Shown: positions 51,869-61,448, counted from the stretch's first letter. The stretch is DNA of 64,000 bases from Stenotrophomonas sp. ZAC14D1_NAIMI4_1 (GCF_003086775.1 NZ_CP026001.1:2258407-2322406); one strand, 5' to 3'. Notes: a model not told the origin generated them from the letters alone. Translations and numbers: made by a program.

Positions 51869-53080
51869 TCAACGACGGGTGATACCCAGCGCCGCTGTTG
51901 CGGTGCTGGCGAAGGTCTGGCCAAGGCGCGTGCCGGCGTCGGTCACGGCGGCCACGGCGCGCTCGATGGTCGGGCCACCGGCGATCGCGGCGATCTTGGC
52001 CGCGTAGCGCGGATCGGTGGCGTAGCCGGCGCGCTGCAGGCCACGGGCGAAGCCCTGCACGTCGGTGCCGGCCTGCAGTGCCTGCTGGTAGCGCGGGCTG
52101 GTCTTCAGCAGGCGCACGTAGTCGGCGAAGCTCTCGGCGGGCGTGCTGTAGGCGCGGAAGCTGGCTGTTTCGTTACGGCGCACGCCATCGACATACTCGT
52201 GGGTGCCGGCGACGGCGCTCTGGCCCTTCCAGCCGGTGGCCTTGATGCCGAACAGGTTGTGCGAGGTGCTGCCGTCGGCGTGCTTGATCTGGCGCTTGCC
52301 CCAGCCGGTTTCCAGCGCGGCTTGGGCCACCAGGGCGCGGGCATCCACGCCCAGTTCCTTGGCCGCGCTCTGTGCGTGGCCCCAGATGCTGGCTACGAAT
52401 CCTTCGGGCGTGTTCGCGCCCAGTTGGGCCACGGCGGTGCGGGTGGCCAGGGCATCGGCCGGCGTGCCCATGCTGCCGCGGTTGCTGGCGGTGGCCGCCC
52501 ACTGGTCGTTGCTGGCCGCCCAATCGTCGCCGTCGATGCTGCTGGCGTACGGATCGCTGGTGCCCAGCGAACGGTGCATGCTGCTGCTGTCACGGCCGGC
52601 AATCAGGTCCAGTGCCTGCTCCATCGGTGCCAGTGCGGGGCTGGTCGCGGCCTGCGCGCCCTCCTGGGCGCCTGCCGCCATCTGCTGCAGCATGCGCACG
52701 GCCTGGCTGGCATCGTCCAGCGACAGCGAGGGCGCCGCCTTGGCCGGTGCATTGAGCTGGTAGGCGCGGCTGGCCTTGGCCGGGTCCACGCGGGTATCCA
52801 GCGCCGGGCCGTCGGCCTGCTGGCCGGACAGCTGGCGGCTGATGATGGACGACAGGCCCAGGCCTTTGCCCCGGGTCATCGCCTCGGCGATCTTCTGGTC
52901 GTACATCTCCCGGAACATCTTGTTTTCACCGGGGAACAGCGAATCACCGAAGCTGGCATCACGCATGCTCTTGACCAGCATCTGCGCGAACTGGCCTTCC
53001 AGCTGGCGCGCGACCTTGTCGATCCTGGCCGGGTCGGTCTGCTGTGCAGGATTCAGGTCGAAGGCGGGATTGATGCGCAT
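51869..53080 (-). CDS. flgJ: FlgJ, rod cap and peptidoglycan hydrolase
   Basis: A 403-residue bifunctional protein: N-terminal rod-capping domain (VARQLEGQFAQMLVKSMRD...MYDQKIAEAMTRGKGLGLS, about 20-90) and a C-terminal glucosaminidase-type domain (about 215-370; catalytic Glu in AALETGWGK, HNLFGIKATGW). Opens a path through the wall for the rod. 1 bp after flgI. Confidence 0.95.
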   Translation of the reverse strand: MRINPAFDLNPAQQTDPARIDKVARQLEGQFAQMLVKSMRDASFGDSLFPGENKMFREMYDQKIAEAMTRGKGLGLSSIISRQLSGQQADGPALDTRVDPAKASRAYQLNAPAKAAPSLSLDDASQAVRMLQQMAAGAQEGAQAATSPALAPMEQALDLIAGRDSSSMHRSLGTSDPYASSIDGDDWAASNDQWAATASNRGSMGTPADALATRTAVAQLGANTPEGFVASIWGHAQSAAKELGVDARALVAQAALETGWGKRQIKHADGSTSHNLFGIKATGWKGQSAVAGTHEYVDGVRRNETASFRAYSTPAESFADYVRLLKTSPRYQQALQAGTDVQGFARGLQRAGYATDPRYAAKIAAIAGGPTIERAVAAVTDAGTRLGQTFASTATAALGITRR

Positions 53081-53081
53081 G

Positions 53082-54224
53082 TCAGATCACCTCGAGTTCG
53101 GCGCTCAGCGCACCGGCCTGCTTCAGCGCTTCCAGGATCGCGATCAGGTCGCCCGGGGCAGCGCCCACGGCGTTCACGGCATGCACGATTTCATCCAGCG
53201 TGGTACCGCCATTGAACTTGAACATGCGGCTGCCATCGTTGGTGGCCGTCACCGTCGACTGCGGGGTGACCACGGTCTGCCCGCCACCGAAGGCATTGGG
53301 CTGGCTGACGTTGGCGTTCTCCTGGATGGTCACCGTCAGCGAGCCATGCGAGATCGCGGCCGGGCCGACGCGCACCTGCTGGCCGATGACCACGGTGCCG
53401 GTACGCGAGTTGACCACCACCTTGGCCGGGGCGCTGCCCGGGGTCAGTTCCAGGTTCTCGATGCGGGCCAGCAGGCCGATGCGCGCGCCCGGGTCGGTCG
53501 GTGCGGCCACGGCGACGGTCACGCCATCGACGGCACGCGCAGCGCCCTCGCCGAAAGCGTTGTTGAGCGCAGCGACCATGCGCGAGACCGTGGTGAAATC
53601 GTTCTGGTGCAGGTTCAGGGTGATGTCGCCGCCGTTGGCCAGCGGATCGGGCAGGGCACGTTCGACGGTGGCGCCGTTGGGAATGCGGCCCACGCTGGGC
53701 ACGTTCACCGAAACGCGCGAACCATCCTTGCCCTGTGCGCCGAAGCCGCCGACGATCAGGTTGCCCTGGGCGATGGCATAGATCTGCCCATCGGCGCCGC
53801 GCAGCGGGGCCATCAGCAGCGAACCACCGCGCAGTGACACCGCGTTGCCGATGGAGGACACGGTGATGTCGATCGGCTGGCCCGGCTTGGCAAACGGCGG
53901 CAGCTCGGCGTGGATCGCCACGGCGGCCACGTTCTTCAGCTGCGGGTTGACGTTGGCCGGCACGTTCACGCCCAGCTCGCCGAGCAGGTTCTTCAGGCTC
54001 TGCACGGTGAAGGGCGCCTGGCTGGTGCGGTCACCGCTGCCATCCAGGCCCACCACCAGGCCGTAGCCCACCAGTGCATTGCCACGCACGCCGCCTACCT
54101 GGGCGAGGTCCTTGATGCGCTCGGCGCTGGCCGGGAAGGCAACGGCGAGCACCAGGAACAACGATCCGTAGAGCGACGCCGCGCGTCGCTGCAGGAAATA
54201 TCGGAATGAAATCTTCATGGCCAT
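53082..54224 (-). CDS. flgI: Flagellar P-ring protein FlgI
   Basis: A 380-residue periplasmic ring protein with a signal peptide ([17 protein letters not shown]) and the conserved [21 protein letters not shown] mature N-terminus. Two in-frame ATGs (54224, 54218) are possible; the first follows the flgH stop by 2 bp. Confidence 0.96.
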   Translation of the reverse strand: MAMKISFRYFLQRRAASLYGSLFLVLAVAFPASAERIKDLAQVGGVRGNALVGYGLVVGLDGSGDRTSQAPFTVQSLKNLLGELGVNVPANVNPQLKNVAAVAIHAELPPFAKPGQPIDITVSSIGNAVSLRGGSLLMAPLRGADGQIYAIAQGNLIVGGFGAQGKDGSRVSVNVPSVGRIPNGATVERALPDPLANGGDITLNLHQNDFTTVSRMVAALNNAFGEGAARAVDGVTVAVAAPTDPGARIGLLARIENLELTPGSAPAKVVVNSRTGTVVIGQQVRVGPAAISHGSLTVTIQENANVSQPNAFGGGQTVVTPQSTVTATNDGSRMFKFNGGTTLDEIVHAVNAVGAAPGDLIAILEALKQAGALSAELEVI

Positions 54225-54226
54225 AC

Positions 54227-54919
54227 TCAGAACGGCGTCAGGCCGGAATTGAAGAAGCGGCTCAGCCAGCCCATCGCGTTGGACTGCGCGACCGGGCCGC
54301 GGCCGCCGTAGACGATGCGGGCTTCAGCCACGCGGCTGGAGGGAATGCTGTTGTCCGGCGCGATGTCGCCCGGGCGCACGATGCCCTGCACCTGCACCAG
54401 TTCGTCGCCCTGGTTCAGGCGCAGGTTCTTCTGCCCCTGCACCACCAGGTTGCCGTTGGGCAGGCGCTGCACCACGGTCACCGTCACGCTGCCCTGCAGG
54501 CGGTTGCTCTGCGCGCTGTTGCCCTTGCCGGTGAAATCACGCTTGCCCGAAGCAGTGGCGCTGAGCACGTCCTTGCCACCCAGGGTCACCGGCGCACCGA
54601 AGATCGACGGCGTGCCGATGCTCAGGTTCGATTCCTTGTTGGTGGCGGTGTTGGCGCTGGTGGTGGCGGTGGTGTTCTCAAGCAGCGTGATGGTCAGCAG
54701 GTCGCCGACATCGCGTGCGCGGCGGTCCGAGTACAGCTGCAGCGTGGGGCCGGCGGCATAGATCGCACCCGCGGTCGGTGCGGCCTGCGGCGGCATGATC
54801 GGCTGGATCGGCGCAATGGCAGGGTACGGGCGCACGTCGCCGGCGATCACGCAGCCGCCAAGCAGGGCGGCCACGGCGCAGGGCAGGGCGATTCGGGCAA
54901 GGGTGGAGAAGGACGACAT
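54227..54919 (-). CDS. flgH: Flagellar L-ring lipoprotein FlgH
   Basis: A 230-residue outer-membrane ring lipoprotein with signal peptide and lipobox LLGGC (Cys about residue 23), then the conserved [18 protein letters not shown] and [20 protein letters not shown] motifs. Confidence 0.96.
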   Translation of the reverse strand: MSSFSTLARIALPCAVAALLGGCVIAGDVRPYPAIAPIQPIMPPQAAPTAGAIYAAGPTLQLYSDRRARDVGDLLTITLLENTTATTSANTATNKESNLSIGTPSIFGAPVTLGGKDVLSATASGKRDFTGKGNSAQSNRLQGSVTVTVVQRLPNGNLVVQGQKNLRLNQGDELVQVQGIVRPGDIAPDNSIPSSRVAEARIVYGGRGPVAQSNAMGWLSRFFNSGLTPF

Positions 54920-54941
54920 GGCGGTATCCCGTTGGCGACGG

Positions 54942-55727
54942 TCAGACGTTCTGGTTCAGGTAGCCGAGCATCGCGTCGGTGGTCGAAATGGCCTTGGCGT
55001 TCATTTCGTAGGCGCGCTGCGTTTCGATCATCGAAACCAGCTCTTCCACCACGTTGACGTTGCTGCCTTCCAGCGCACCCTGCACCACGTTGCCCAGGCC
55101 GTTCAGGCCGGGGTTGCCGTTCTGCGCCGGGCCGGAGGCAGTGGTTTCCAGGAACAGGTTTTCGCCGCGGGCCTGCAGGCCTGCCGGATTGACGAAGTCG
55201 GTCAGGGTCAGCGCGCCGATTTCCACGGTGGCGGCGTCGTCGGCCATCTTCACGCTGATGGTGCCGTCGCTGCCGATGGTCACCGACTGCGCGCCTTCGG
55301 GAATCTGGATGCCCGGCTGCACCGGGTAGCCGCTGTTGGTGACCAGCTCGCTGTCCTGGTTGATCTTGAACGAGCCGTCACGGGTGTAGGCCGAGCTGCC
55401 ATCGGGCATCTGCACTTCGAAGAAGCCGCGGCCATTGACCATCACGTCCAGTGCGCGGCCGGTCTGCTGCTGGCTGCCCTGTTCGAAATTCTTGGCGGTG
55501 GCCACCACGCGTACGCCGGTGCCGATCTGCAGGCCGGTCGGCAGCTGCGTCTGCGCCGACGATGCGCCGCCAGGCTGGCGCACCTGCTGGTACAGCAGAT
55601 CCTCGAAACTGGCGCGGTCCTGCTTGAAGCCGGTGGTGTTGGTGTTGGCGAGGTTGTTGGAAACCACCGACATGCGCATCTGCTGCGCATCCAGTCCGGT
55701 TTTCGCGATCCACAGTGCCTGGTTCAT
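54942..55727 (-). CDS. flgG: Distal rod protein FlgG
   Basis: A 261-residue rod protein (ALWIAKTGLDAQQMRMSVVSNNLANTNTTGFKQ; EELVSMIETQRAYEMNAKAI). First gene of flgGHIJKL; a sigma-54 promoter lies 57-73 bp upstream. Confidence 0.97.
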   Translation of the reverse strand: MNQALWIAKTGLDAQQMRMSVVSNNLANTNTTGFKQDRASFEDLLYQQVRQPGGASSAQTQLPTGLQIGTGVRVVATAKNFEQGSQQQTGRALDVMVNGRGFFEVQMPDGSSAYTRDGSFKINQDSELVTNSGYPVQPGIQIPEGAQSVTIGSDGTISVKMADDAATVEIGALTLTDFVNPAGLQARGENLFLETTASGPAQNGNPGLNGLGNVVQGALEGSNVNVVEELVSMIETQRAYEMNAKAISTTDAMLGYLNQNV

Positions 55728-55784
55728 CTTCGAAGTCCTGTCTGGGTGAAGCCGGCCGCGCGGTGCGGCCCTTGGGTGAGGTAG

Positions 55785-55800
55785 TGCAAGCGGCGTGCCA
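55785..55800 (-). promoter_or_regulatory. Sigma-54 promoter for flgG
   Basis: The minus strand reads TGGCACGCCGCTTGCA, identical to the flgA promoter. A CGGAATTCCG palindrome lies about 25 bp upstream. Confidence 0.9.
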
Positions 55801-55820
55801 GCAACGGCGCGTGCCGGTGC

Positions 55821-55830
55821 CGGAATTCCG
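55821..55830. promoter_or_regulatory. CGGAATTCCG palindrome, candidate activator box for flgG
   Basis: A 10-bp palindrome between the flgF stop and the flgG sigma-54 promoter, at nearly the same distance as the one at 29517-29530 from the fliL promoter. Confidence 0.5.
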
Positions 55831-56580
55831 TCAGCCGCCCAAGCGCAGCAGACTGTTGGCGCTGCGTGCGTTCTCGTCGCCGTGCTTGATCACCTTCACC
55901 TGCATTTCGTACTGGCGCTGCAGCTGGATCATCTGCACCAGCGCACCGGCGGCATCGACGTTGCTGCCTTCCAGCTGGCCGCTGTGCACCGTCGGGCCCT
56001 GTGCCTGCGTGAACGGCTGCTGCGGGTCGGTGTTGGCGAACAGGCCGTCAAGGCGGCGCTCCAGGCGTTCGTCGGCGGCCTGCACGATCTTGATGCGGCC
56101 GATCATCGCCATCGTCTGCGGGCCTTCGCCCTGCGGGATGATCGAGATCGTGCCGTCGTTGCCCACTTCCATCGCCTGGTAGGGCGGGATGGCGATCGGG
56201 TTGTTGTTGTCGTCCAGCACCGGACGGCCGCTGGAGGTCACCAGCTGGCCGTTCGGGGTGACCGACAGCGCGGCGCCACGGGTGTAGGCCTCGCTGCCGT
56301 CGGTGGCCTGCACGGCCAGCCAGGTGCCGGTCTGCAGCGACAGGTCCAGCGGCTTGCCGGTGATGTGCTGCGCGCCGGCGGTGCGGTTGAAGCCGGCGTC
56401 GACGTGCAGCGCATCCACCCGCGAGGCAAAGCCCTGGCCACGGATCGGGAAGGCTTCGGTGTTGGCCAGCGCTTCCTTGAAGCCGGGGGTGTCCGAGTTG
56501 GCGAGGTTGTGGCTGAGCGTTCCCTGCGCCTGCAGGGAGGCGCGGGCGCCGGTCATCGCAACGTAAAGGGCTTTATCCAT
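55831..56580 (-). CDS. flgF: Proximal rod protein FlgF
   Basis: A 249-residue rod protein (MDKALYVAMTGARASLQAQGTLSHNLANSDTPGF...; GALVQMIQLQRQYEMQVKVI). Last gene of flgBCDEF. Confidence 0.96.
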   Translation of the reverse strand: MDKALYVAMTGARASLQAQGTLSHNLANSDTPGFKEALANTEAFPIRGQGFASRVDALHVDAGFNRTAGAQHITGKPLDLSLQTGTWLAVQATDGSEAYTRGAALSVTPNGQLVTSSGRPVLDDNNNPIAIPPYQAMEVGNDGTISIIPQGEGPQTMAMIGRIKIVQAADERLERRLDGLFANTDPQQPFTQAQGPTVHSGQLEGSNVDAAGALVQMIQLQRQYEMQVKVIKHGDENARSANSLLRLGG

Positions 56581-56612
56581 GGGGGGCGTTCCGTGACAGG
56601 TTCAGCAGGTCA

Positions 56613-57836
56613 TCAACGGATGTTGATGACGGTCTGGGTGATCTGGTCCTGCGTGGTGATCATCTGCGCGTTGGCCTGGAAGTTGCGCTGCGCGGTGATC
56701 ATGTTCACCAGCTGCTCGGTCAGGTCCACGGTCGATGCTTCCAGCGCGCCGGCCTGGATCTTGCCGAGGTTGGAGCTGTCAGGCGCGGCGGTGCGCGGGG
56801 TACCCGACTCGAAGGTTTCCACCCACAGGTTGTTGCCCTTCTGCGCCAGGCCCTGGGTGTTGTTGAAGCTGGTCAGTGCCACCTGGCCCAGCGGCTTGTC
56901 ATCGCCATTGGAGTAGCGCGCGTAGACCACGCCGCTGTCGGACACAGTGATCTCGTTGAGCTTGCCGGCCGCATAGCCGTCCTGCTGCGTGTTGCGCAGG
57001 GCGAACTTCTCGCCGTACTGGGTCGAACCGCTGATATCCAGCGTCATGTTCAGTTCGCCCGCACCGGTGGTGGGGGTGAACGTGCCGAGGCTGATCTTGG
57101 CATCGGCCGGGGTGGTGAGCTTGCCGCTGTTGTCGAACGCGATCGCGGTCGGAGTACCGGCCGGTTCGCCATCGACGTAGTTGTGCACGGTCCAGCCGTT
57201 GGTCGCGGCGTCCTTGACGAAGTAGGACACCTGGATGTGGCTCACGCCCAGCGAGTCATAGACGGTGATGCCGCCGCTGGACTGGTTGTAGCTGTTGGAA
57301 TCGGTCGGATCGAAATCGGCGACCGTCGGCTGCTTGGCGTTGGCGGGCAGGGTGAAGCCCACCTTCACTTCGCTGGTCTGCTTGGGCGGGCTGTCGGTGG
57401 TCAGCAGCTGCAGGTCGACCAGGCGGCCGGCGTCGAAGCTGGTGCCATCGGCATTGGGTGCGAAGACCTGCAGGCGTGCGCCCTGCGGGTTGACCACGTA
57501 ACCGGCCGAGTCGGTCTGGAAGTTGCCGGCGCGCGAGTAGACGCGTGCGCCGTTCATGTTCATGGTGAAGAAGCCCTCACCGGAAATGGCCATGTCCAGG
57601 CTGCGGCCGGTCTGGTCGTTGTTGCCCTGGATGAACTGCTGGGCCACGTTGGTGACGCGTGCACCGGAGCCGGTCTGGTTGTTGGACAGGCCATAGCTGG
57701 TGGCGGCGAACAGGTCGGCGAATTCCGCGCGCGACTGCTTGAAGCCGACCGTGTTGACGTTGGCAACGTTGTTGGCGGTGACGCTCAGGTCGGTATTGGC
57801 GGCGTTGATGCCGGACAGCGAGACGTTGAAGCCCAT
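56613..57836 (-). CDS. flgE: Flagellar hook protein FlgE
   Basis: A 407-residue hook protein (MGFNVSLSGINAANTDLSVTANNVANVNTVGFKQ; NMITAQRNFQANAQMITTQDQ). The frame extends far upstream, but the ATG at 57836 gives the family N-terminus. Confidence 0.96.
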   Translation of the reverse strand: MGFNVSLSGINAANTDLSVTANNVANVNTVGFKQSRAEFADLFAATSYGLSNNQTGSGARVTNVAQQFIQGNNDQTGRSLDMAISGEGFFTMNMNGARVYSRAGNFQTDSAGYVVNPQGARLQVFAPNADGTSFDAGRLVDLQLLTTDSPPKQTSEVKVGFTLPANAKQPTVADFDPTDSNSYNQSSGGITVYDSLGVSHIQVSYFVKDAATNGWTVHNYVDGEPAGTPTAIAFDNSGKLTTPADAKISLGTFTPTTGAGELNMTLDISGSTQYGEKFALRNTQQDGYAAGKLNEITVSDSGVVYARYSNGDDKPLGQVALTSFNNTQGLAQKGNNLWVETFESGTPRTAAPDSSNLGKIQAGALEASTVDLTEQLVNMITAQRNFQANAQMITTQDQITQTVINIR

Positions 57837-57868
57837 GGGATTGCTCCTGGTAGATGCGGGGGTGCGGC

Positions 57869-58549
57869 TCAGCTGACGCGGAGCACGTAATCGATCGGGG
57901 CCGTGCCCAGGCCCTTGAGGTTCAGGTACAGGCCGTCGGAGCCGACGGTCACGCTTTCCACCGGTGCCTGCACGTAGGTGGACAGCTTGGTGCTGGTGCC
58001 TGCGGTATCGACGTGGTTGGCGACGATGGAGTACTTGCCCGGCGCCATGCGGTTGCCGTTGGCGTCCTTGCCGTCCCACTTGAACGCCACTTCGCCGGCG
58101 GCAGCGGCTTCGACACTGATCGAGGTGACCTTGCTGCCGTTGGCATCGGTGACATCGACGGTGACGATGCCGGCGGCGGGTGCTGCAACGGTGCCGCTGA
58201 CATCACCTTCCGCTTCGAGCACCAGCTTTTCCGAGGGCACCAGCACTTCATGGCCGACCAGTGCCGCGCCACGCAGCACCTGGTCGCTGGCCATCGATTC
58301 CTGGAAGCCCTTCACCGAGGTGTTGAGGTCGGTGATGCCCTGCACGGTGGACATCTGCGCCATCTGAGCGACCATCTGGGTGTTGTCCATCGGCTTCAAT
58401 GGATCCTGATGCTGCAGCTGCTCGGTCATCAGGCGCAGGAAGTCGGCCTGGTCGAGCGTGTTCTTCTTCTTGGTGCTGTTGCTGTTGGGGGCGTTCAGGC
58501 CGAGGGCGGCGTAGACGTCCTGGTTGGTCTGGGTGGTGACGGTGGTCAT
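57869..58549 (-). CDS. flgD: Hook cap protein FlgD
   Basis: A 226-residue hook-assembly scaffold with N-terminal DFLRLMTEQLQHQDPLKPMDN and the middle FLIG-type/Fn3-like region (FKWDGKDANGNRMAPGKYSI). Confidence 0.95.
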   Translation of the reverse strand: MTTVTTQTNQDVYAALGLNAPNSNSTKKKNTLDQADFLRLMTEQLQHQDPLKPMDNTQMVAQMAQMSTVQGITDLNTSVKGFQESMASDQVLRGAALVGHEVLVPSEKLVLEAEGDVSGTVAAPAAGIVTVDVTDANGSKVTSISVEAAAAGEVAFKWDGKDANGNRMAPGKYSIVANHVDTAGTSTKLSTYVQAPVESVTVGSDGLYLNLKGLGTAPIDYVLRVS

Positions 58550-58572
58550 GCGGTAATCCTCGCGGGCGCGCC

Positions 58573-58980
58573 TCAGCGGCCCATGGTCAGGGTGGCCAGG
58601 GCCAGTTCCTTGGCGGTGGTCAACATCTCCACGCCGGCCTGGTAATTGCGCGAGGTCGAGATCAGGTTGACCATCTGCGCCACCGGATCGACGTCGGGCT
58701 GGTAGATGTAGCCATCGGCGTCGGCCAGCGGATGGCCAGGCTCGTAGCGCTTGATCGGCGCGGCATCGCTCTGGGTGATTTCCTTGACCTTGACCGAGGT
58801 GATGTTCGGATCGGTCTTGCTGGTCACGGCCTGGAAGATCGGCTCCAGCGGCTTGTAGACCGCGTCGGCCGAGCCGGCGATGCTGTCGGCGTTGGACAGA
58901 TTGGAGGCGATGGTGCTCATGCGCACCGACTGCGCCTGCAGTGCGGAGCCGGCGATGTCGAAGATCGGCAGGTTGCTCAT
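58573..58980 (-). CDS. flgC: Proximal rod protein FlgC
   Basis: A 135-residue rod protein (FDIAGSALQAQSVRMSTIASNLSNADS; MVNLISTSRNYQAGVEMLTTAKEL). Confidence 0.96.
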   Translation of the reverse strand: MSNLPIFDIAGSALQAQSVRMSTIASNLSNADSIAGSADAVYKPLEPIFQAVTSKTDPNITSVKVKEITQSDAAPIKRYEPGHPLADADGYIYQPDVDPVAQMVNLISTSRNYQAGVEMLTTAKELALATLTMGR

Positions 58981-58983
58981 GGC

Positions 58984-59379
58984 TTACTGCCCCGTGATCG
59001 CGGTGAGCATGGAACGGACCTTGCTCTCGACGAAGCTGAGCGAGGCACGGTATTCCAGCGCGGCGCGGCCATAGGCAGCGCGCTCGGCATCGGGGTCGAC
59101 GGTGTTGCCGTCAAGGCTGGGCTGTACGCCTTCGCGGGCCACCTGGAACGGGTTCAGGCCACTACTGATCTCGTAGTGCCGTTCGCTCGTGGTGGTCATC
59201 AGGCCGTTGGCATCCAGGCCCTGCGCGTTGCGCAGGGCGGCGTCGAAGTCCAGGTCCTGGGCCTTGTAGCCGGGGGTATCGGCGTTGCCAAGGTTGCTGG
59301 CGATCAGCTTCATCCGCTGTTCGCGCAACGGCATGGCCTGGGCATGCACGCCCAGGTAGTCGGTAATCAGGTTGCGCAC
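58984..59379 (-). CDS. flgB: Proximal rod protein FlgB
   Basis: A 131-residue rod protein (MPLREQRMKLIASNLGNADTPGYKAQDLDF). It starts with GTG at 59379 with GGAG about 8 nt upstream; internal ATGs would remove the conserved N-terminus. First gene of flgBCDEF; sigma-54 promoter 34-49 bp upstream. Confidence 0.95.
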   Translation of the reverse strand: MRNLITDYLGVHAQAMPLREQRMKLIASNLGNADTPGYKAQDLDFDAALRNAQGLDANGLMTTTSERHYEISSGLNPFQVAREGVQPSLDGNTVDPDAERAAYGRAALEYRASLSFVESKVRSMLTAITGQ

Positions 59380-59412
59380 GGTGCACTCCCACGGGAACGA
59401 TGCCCGGGAAGC

Positions 59413-59428
59413 TGCAAGCGGTGTGCCA
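59413..59428 (-). promoter_or_regulatory. Sigma-54 promoter for flgB
   Basis: The minus strand reads TGGCACACCGCTTGCA, an excellent match. Confidence 0.88.
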
Positions 59429-59439
59429 AATTCGAGAGG

Positions 59440-59504
59440 GTAGTGCCGGCCGCTGGCCGGCTCCCCGATAGATCTGCGGTTGCCGGCCAGCGGCCGGCAC
59501 TACC
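59440..59504. repeat. REP inverted pair between flgB and cheV
   Basis: GTAGTGCCGGCCGCTGGCCGGC (59440-59461) faces TGCCGGCCAGCGGCCGGCACTACC (59481-59504). Lies just past the cheV stop and upstream of the flgB promoter. Confidence 0.85.
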
Positions 59505-59516
59505 GGATCAGTGGCC

Positions 59517-60461
59517 TCAGGCCGCCATCGCCACCTTGCGCAGGCGGTCCAGCACGAAGTCGGCCAGCTCGTGCGGCGAGTACTTGGCCACGAAGGCGTT
59601 TGCGCCGACGCGCTCCACCATCGCATTGTTGAATACGCCCGACAGGGAGGTGTGCAGCAGCACATACAGCTCGGACAGGCCGGCGTGGCGCCGGATTTCC
59701 GTCGTCAGCGTGTAGCCGTCCATCGCCGGCATCTCGATGTCCGAGATCACCATGGCGTAGCGGTCGGCCGGGTTTTCACCCGAGGCGTGGATCTGCAGCA
59801 GGTGGTCCAGCGCCTGCTTGCCATCGGAAAGCAGGGTCGCGCCGACCCCCAGCTGGTCCAGCACGCTGCGGATCTGCTGGCGGGCGACGCGGGAGTCGTC
59901 CACCACCAGCACCTGCAGCTGCGGGGCGTCGGCCGGCATGGCCATGGTCGGGTCCAGCACAGCCTCGCCACGGATCTGGGCGATGTCGGCCAGCACGCTT
60001 TCCACGTCGATCACCTGGATCAACTCGCCCTGGAAGCGGGTCACCGCGGTCAGGTAGCTCGACTCGGCGCCCAGCTCCGGCGGCGGGTGGATGTCCTCCA
60101 CCGCGATGTTGACGATGCGCTCGACCCCGCTCACCAGGAACCCCTGGATGGAGCGGTTGAACTCGGTCACCACCAGGTAGCCGGGGGCGGTGTCCGCGTC
60201 CGGCTCACGCTCGGGGTGGCCGATGGCCAGGCCCAGGTCCAGCACCGGCACCGAGCGGCCACGCACGTCGGCCACGCCGGCGAACTGGCCGGGCAGTCCG
60301 GGTACCTGGAACAGCTCCGGGCGGCGCAGGACTTCCTGCACCTTGAAGACATTGACGCCAAAAAGCTGACGTCCGCCGAGACGGAACAGCAGCAGCGCCA
60401 GGCGATTGTGGCCGGCCAGTCGGGTCCGCTGGTCGATCCGGTTGAGCAGGTCATGGGACAT
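59517..60461 (-). CDS. cheV: CheV: CheW-receiver coupling protein
   Basis: A 314-residue protein with an N-terminal CheW domain (about 20-165; FGVNVFKVQEVLRRPELF, VADVRGRSVPVLDL) and a C-terminal receiver domain (VLVVDDSRVARQQIRSVL, phospho-site Asp in MVISDIEMPAMDG, Lys in FVAKYSPHEL). It links receptors to CheA, probably adapting array output. The ATG at 60461 is preferred over 60521. With no stand-alone cheW nearby it may be the main coupler encoded here. Confidence 0.95.
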   Translation of the reverse strand: MSHDLLNRIDQRTRLAGHNRLALLLFRLGGRQLFGVNVFKVQEVLRRPELFQVPGLPGQFAGVADVRGRSVPVLDLGLAIGHPEREPDADTAPGYLVVTEFNRSIQGFLVSGVERIVNIAVEDIHPPPELGAESSYLTAVTRFQGELIQVIDVESVLADIAQIRGEAVLDPTMAMPADAPQLQVLVVDDSRVARQQIRSVLDQLGVGATLLSDGKQALDHLLQIHASGENPADRYAMVISDIEMPAMDGYTLTTEIRRHAGLSELYVLLHTSLSGVFNNAMVERVGANAFVAKYSPHELADFVLDRLRKVAMAA

Positions 60462-60468
60462 GGCTGCT

Positions 60469-60496
60469 GTATCGGCGCAGGGGGGGCCGAACTTGA
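60469..60496 (-). promoter_or_regulatory. Sigma-28 promoter for cheV
   Basis: The minus strand reads TCAAGTTC-N12-GCCGATAC, similar to the fliS promoter in -35 and spacing. Like that of motC, its -10 is very close to the ATG. Confidence 0.65.
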
Positions 60497-60525
60497 GGGC
60501 GTTGTGTCGCTTGCGATGCATCCTG

Positions 60526-60685
60526 TAGGGTCGACCGTTGGTCGACCGCTCTATTGGTAGGGTCGACTGTTAGTCGACCGCCCGATTGGTAGGGTCGACT
60601 GTTAGTCGACCGCTCGATTGGTAGGGTCGACTGTTAGTCGACCGCTCTATTGGTAGGGTCGACTGTTAGTCGACCGCTCTACAAG
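60526..60685. repeat. Five-unit tandem array of 32-bp palindromic REP elements
   Basis: Units start at 60526, 60558, 60590, 60622 and 60654. Each holds GTAGGGTCGAC-TGTTA-GTCGACC with a short C/T/A-rich tail; the first unit has CGTTG at the centre and the last ends in CTACAAGG. It lies between divergent cheV and flgA, ending 10 bp before the flgA sigma-54 promoter. Confidence 0.92.
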
Positions 60686-60695
60686 GGCAGGGCTC

Positions 60696-60711
60696 TGGCA
60701 CGCCGCTTGCA
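60696..60711 (+). promoter_or_regulatory. Sigma-54 promoter for flgA
   Basis: TGGCACGCCGCTTGCA on the plus strand, identical to the flgG promoter, 35 bp before the flgA start. Confidence 0.9.
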
Positions 60712-60746
60712 CGCACCCGGCCAGGTCTTTCCGAGCAGGAGGCGCC

Positions 60747-61403
60747 ATGCGCCGGATCACATCTCTATTGGGCATTGCACTGGCGCTCGCCTCGCCGTGG
60801 GCGGCCGCTGTCGATTGGCAGCCGGTGGCCAGCATCCGCACGGCGGCGCTGTCGACCCTGGCGGCCGGCAGCGAGGGCGAGGCCGTGGTGGCCGACGCCC
60901 TGCGCCTGCCGCGCTGCGGGGCCGCCCTGCAGGTGCAGCCCACCGCCAACACCACGGTGGAGGTCAGCTGCCCCGACGCCGGGGGCTGGCGCCTGTTCGT
61001 GCCGGTGAAGGTGCGCCACAACCAGGCGGTGCTGGTGCTCACCCGTGGCATTGCCACTGGAGAAACCCTGGCAGCGGCCGATATCAGTACTGCCCAGCGT
61101 GACGCGGCCCGGATCGCCGGCGCCGTATTGTCCGATCCCGCAAGCGCTGTCGGTCGTATCGCCCGCAGGCCGCTGCAGGCCGGAAGCCTGCTGTCGGCCA
61201 ACGACCTGGTCACCGAGCGTCTCATCAAGCGAGGAGACAGCGTGGCCCTGGTGTCCCGGCGCGGCTCGGTCGAGGTGCGCATCGCGGGCCGGGCGATGGG
61301 CGATGCAGGCGAGAACGAGCGCGTTTCCGTTGAAAACCTGTCCTCCCGCCGCATCGTGCAGGGGACAGTGGACGCCCATGGTGACGTAATCGTGGCGCGT
61401 TGA
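60747..61403 (+). CDS. flgA: P-ring assembly chaperone FlgA
   Basis: A 218-residue periplasmic protein with a signal peptide (ITSLLGIALALASPWAAA) and the SAF/C-terminal domain (IKRGDSVALVSRRGSVEVRIAGRAMGDAGENERVSVENLSSRRIVQG). First gene on the plus strand. Confidence 0.95.
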   Translation: MRRITSLLGIALALASPWAAAVDWQPVASIRTAALSTLAAGSEGEAVVADALRLPRCGAALQVQPTANTTVEVSCPDAGGWRLFVPVKVRHNQAVLVLTRGIATGETLAAADISTAQRDAARIAGAVLSDPASAVGRIARRPLQAGSLLSANDLVTERLIKRGDSVALVSRRGSVEVRIAGRAMGDAGENERVSVENLSSRRIVQGTVDAHGDVIVAR

Positions 61404-61421
61404 AAAAGTAAGAGATTTCCC

Positions 61422-61448
61422 TAAAGATCACGGCCCTGCGGTCGTTAT
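61422..61448 (+). promoter_or_regulatory. Sigma-28 promoter for flgM
   Basis: TAAAGATC-N11-GTCGTTAT, 31 bp before the flgM start. Allows FliA-dependent feedback synthesis of its own inhibitor. Confidence 0.72.

Noticed and set aside
60526-60685. CRISPR array
   Set aside because: The 32-bp units are directly adjacent without unique spacers and are themselves palindromic REP elements; no cas genes are nearby.
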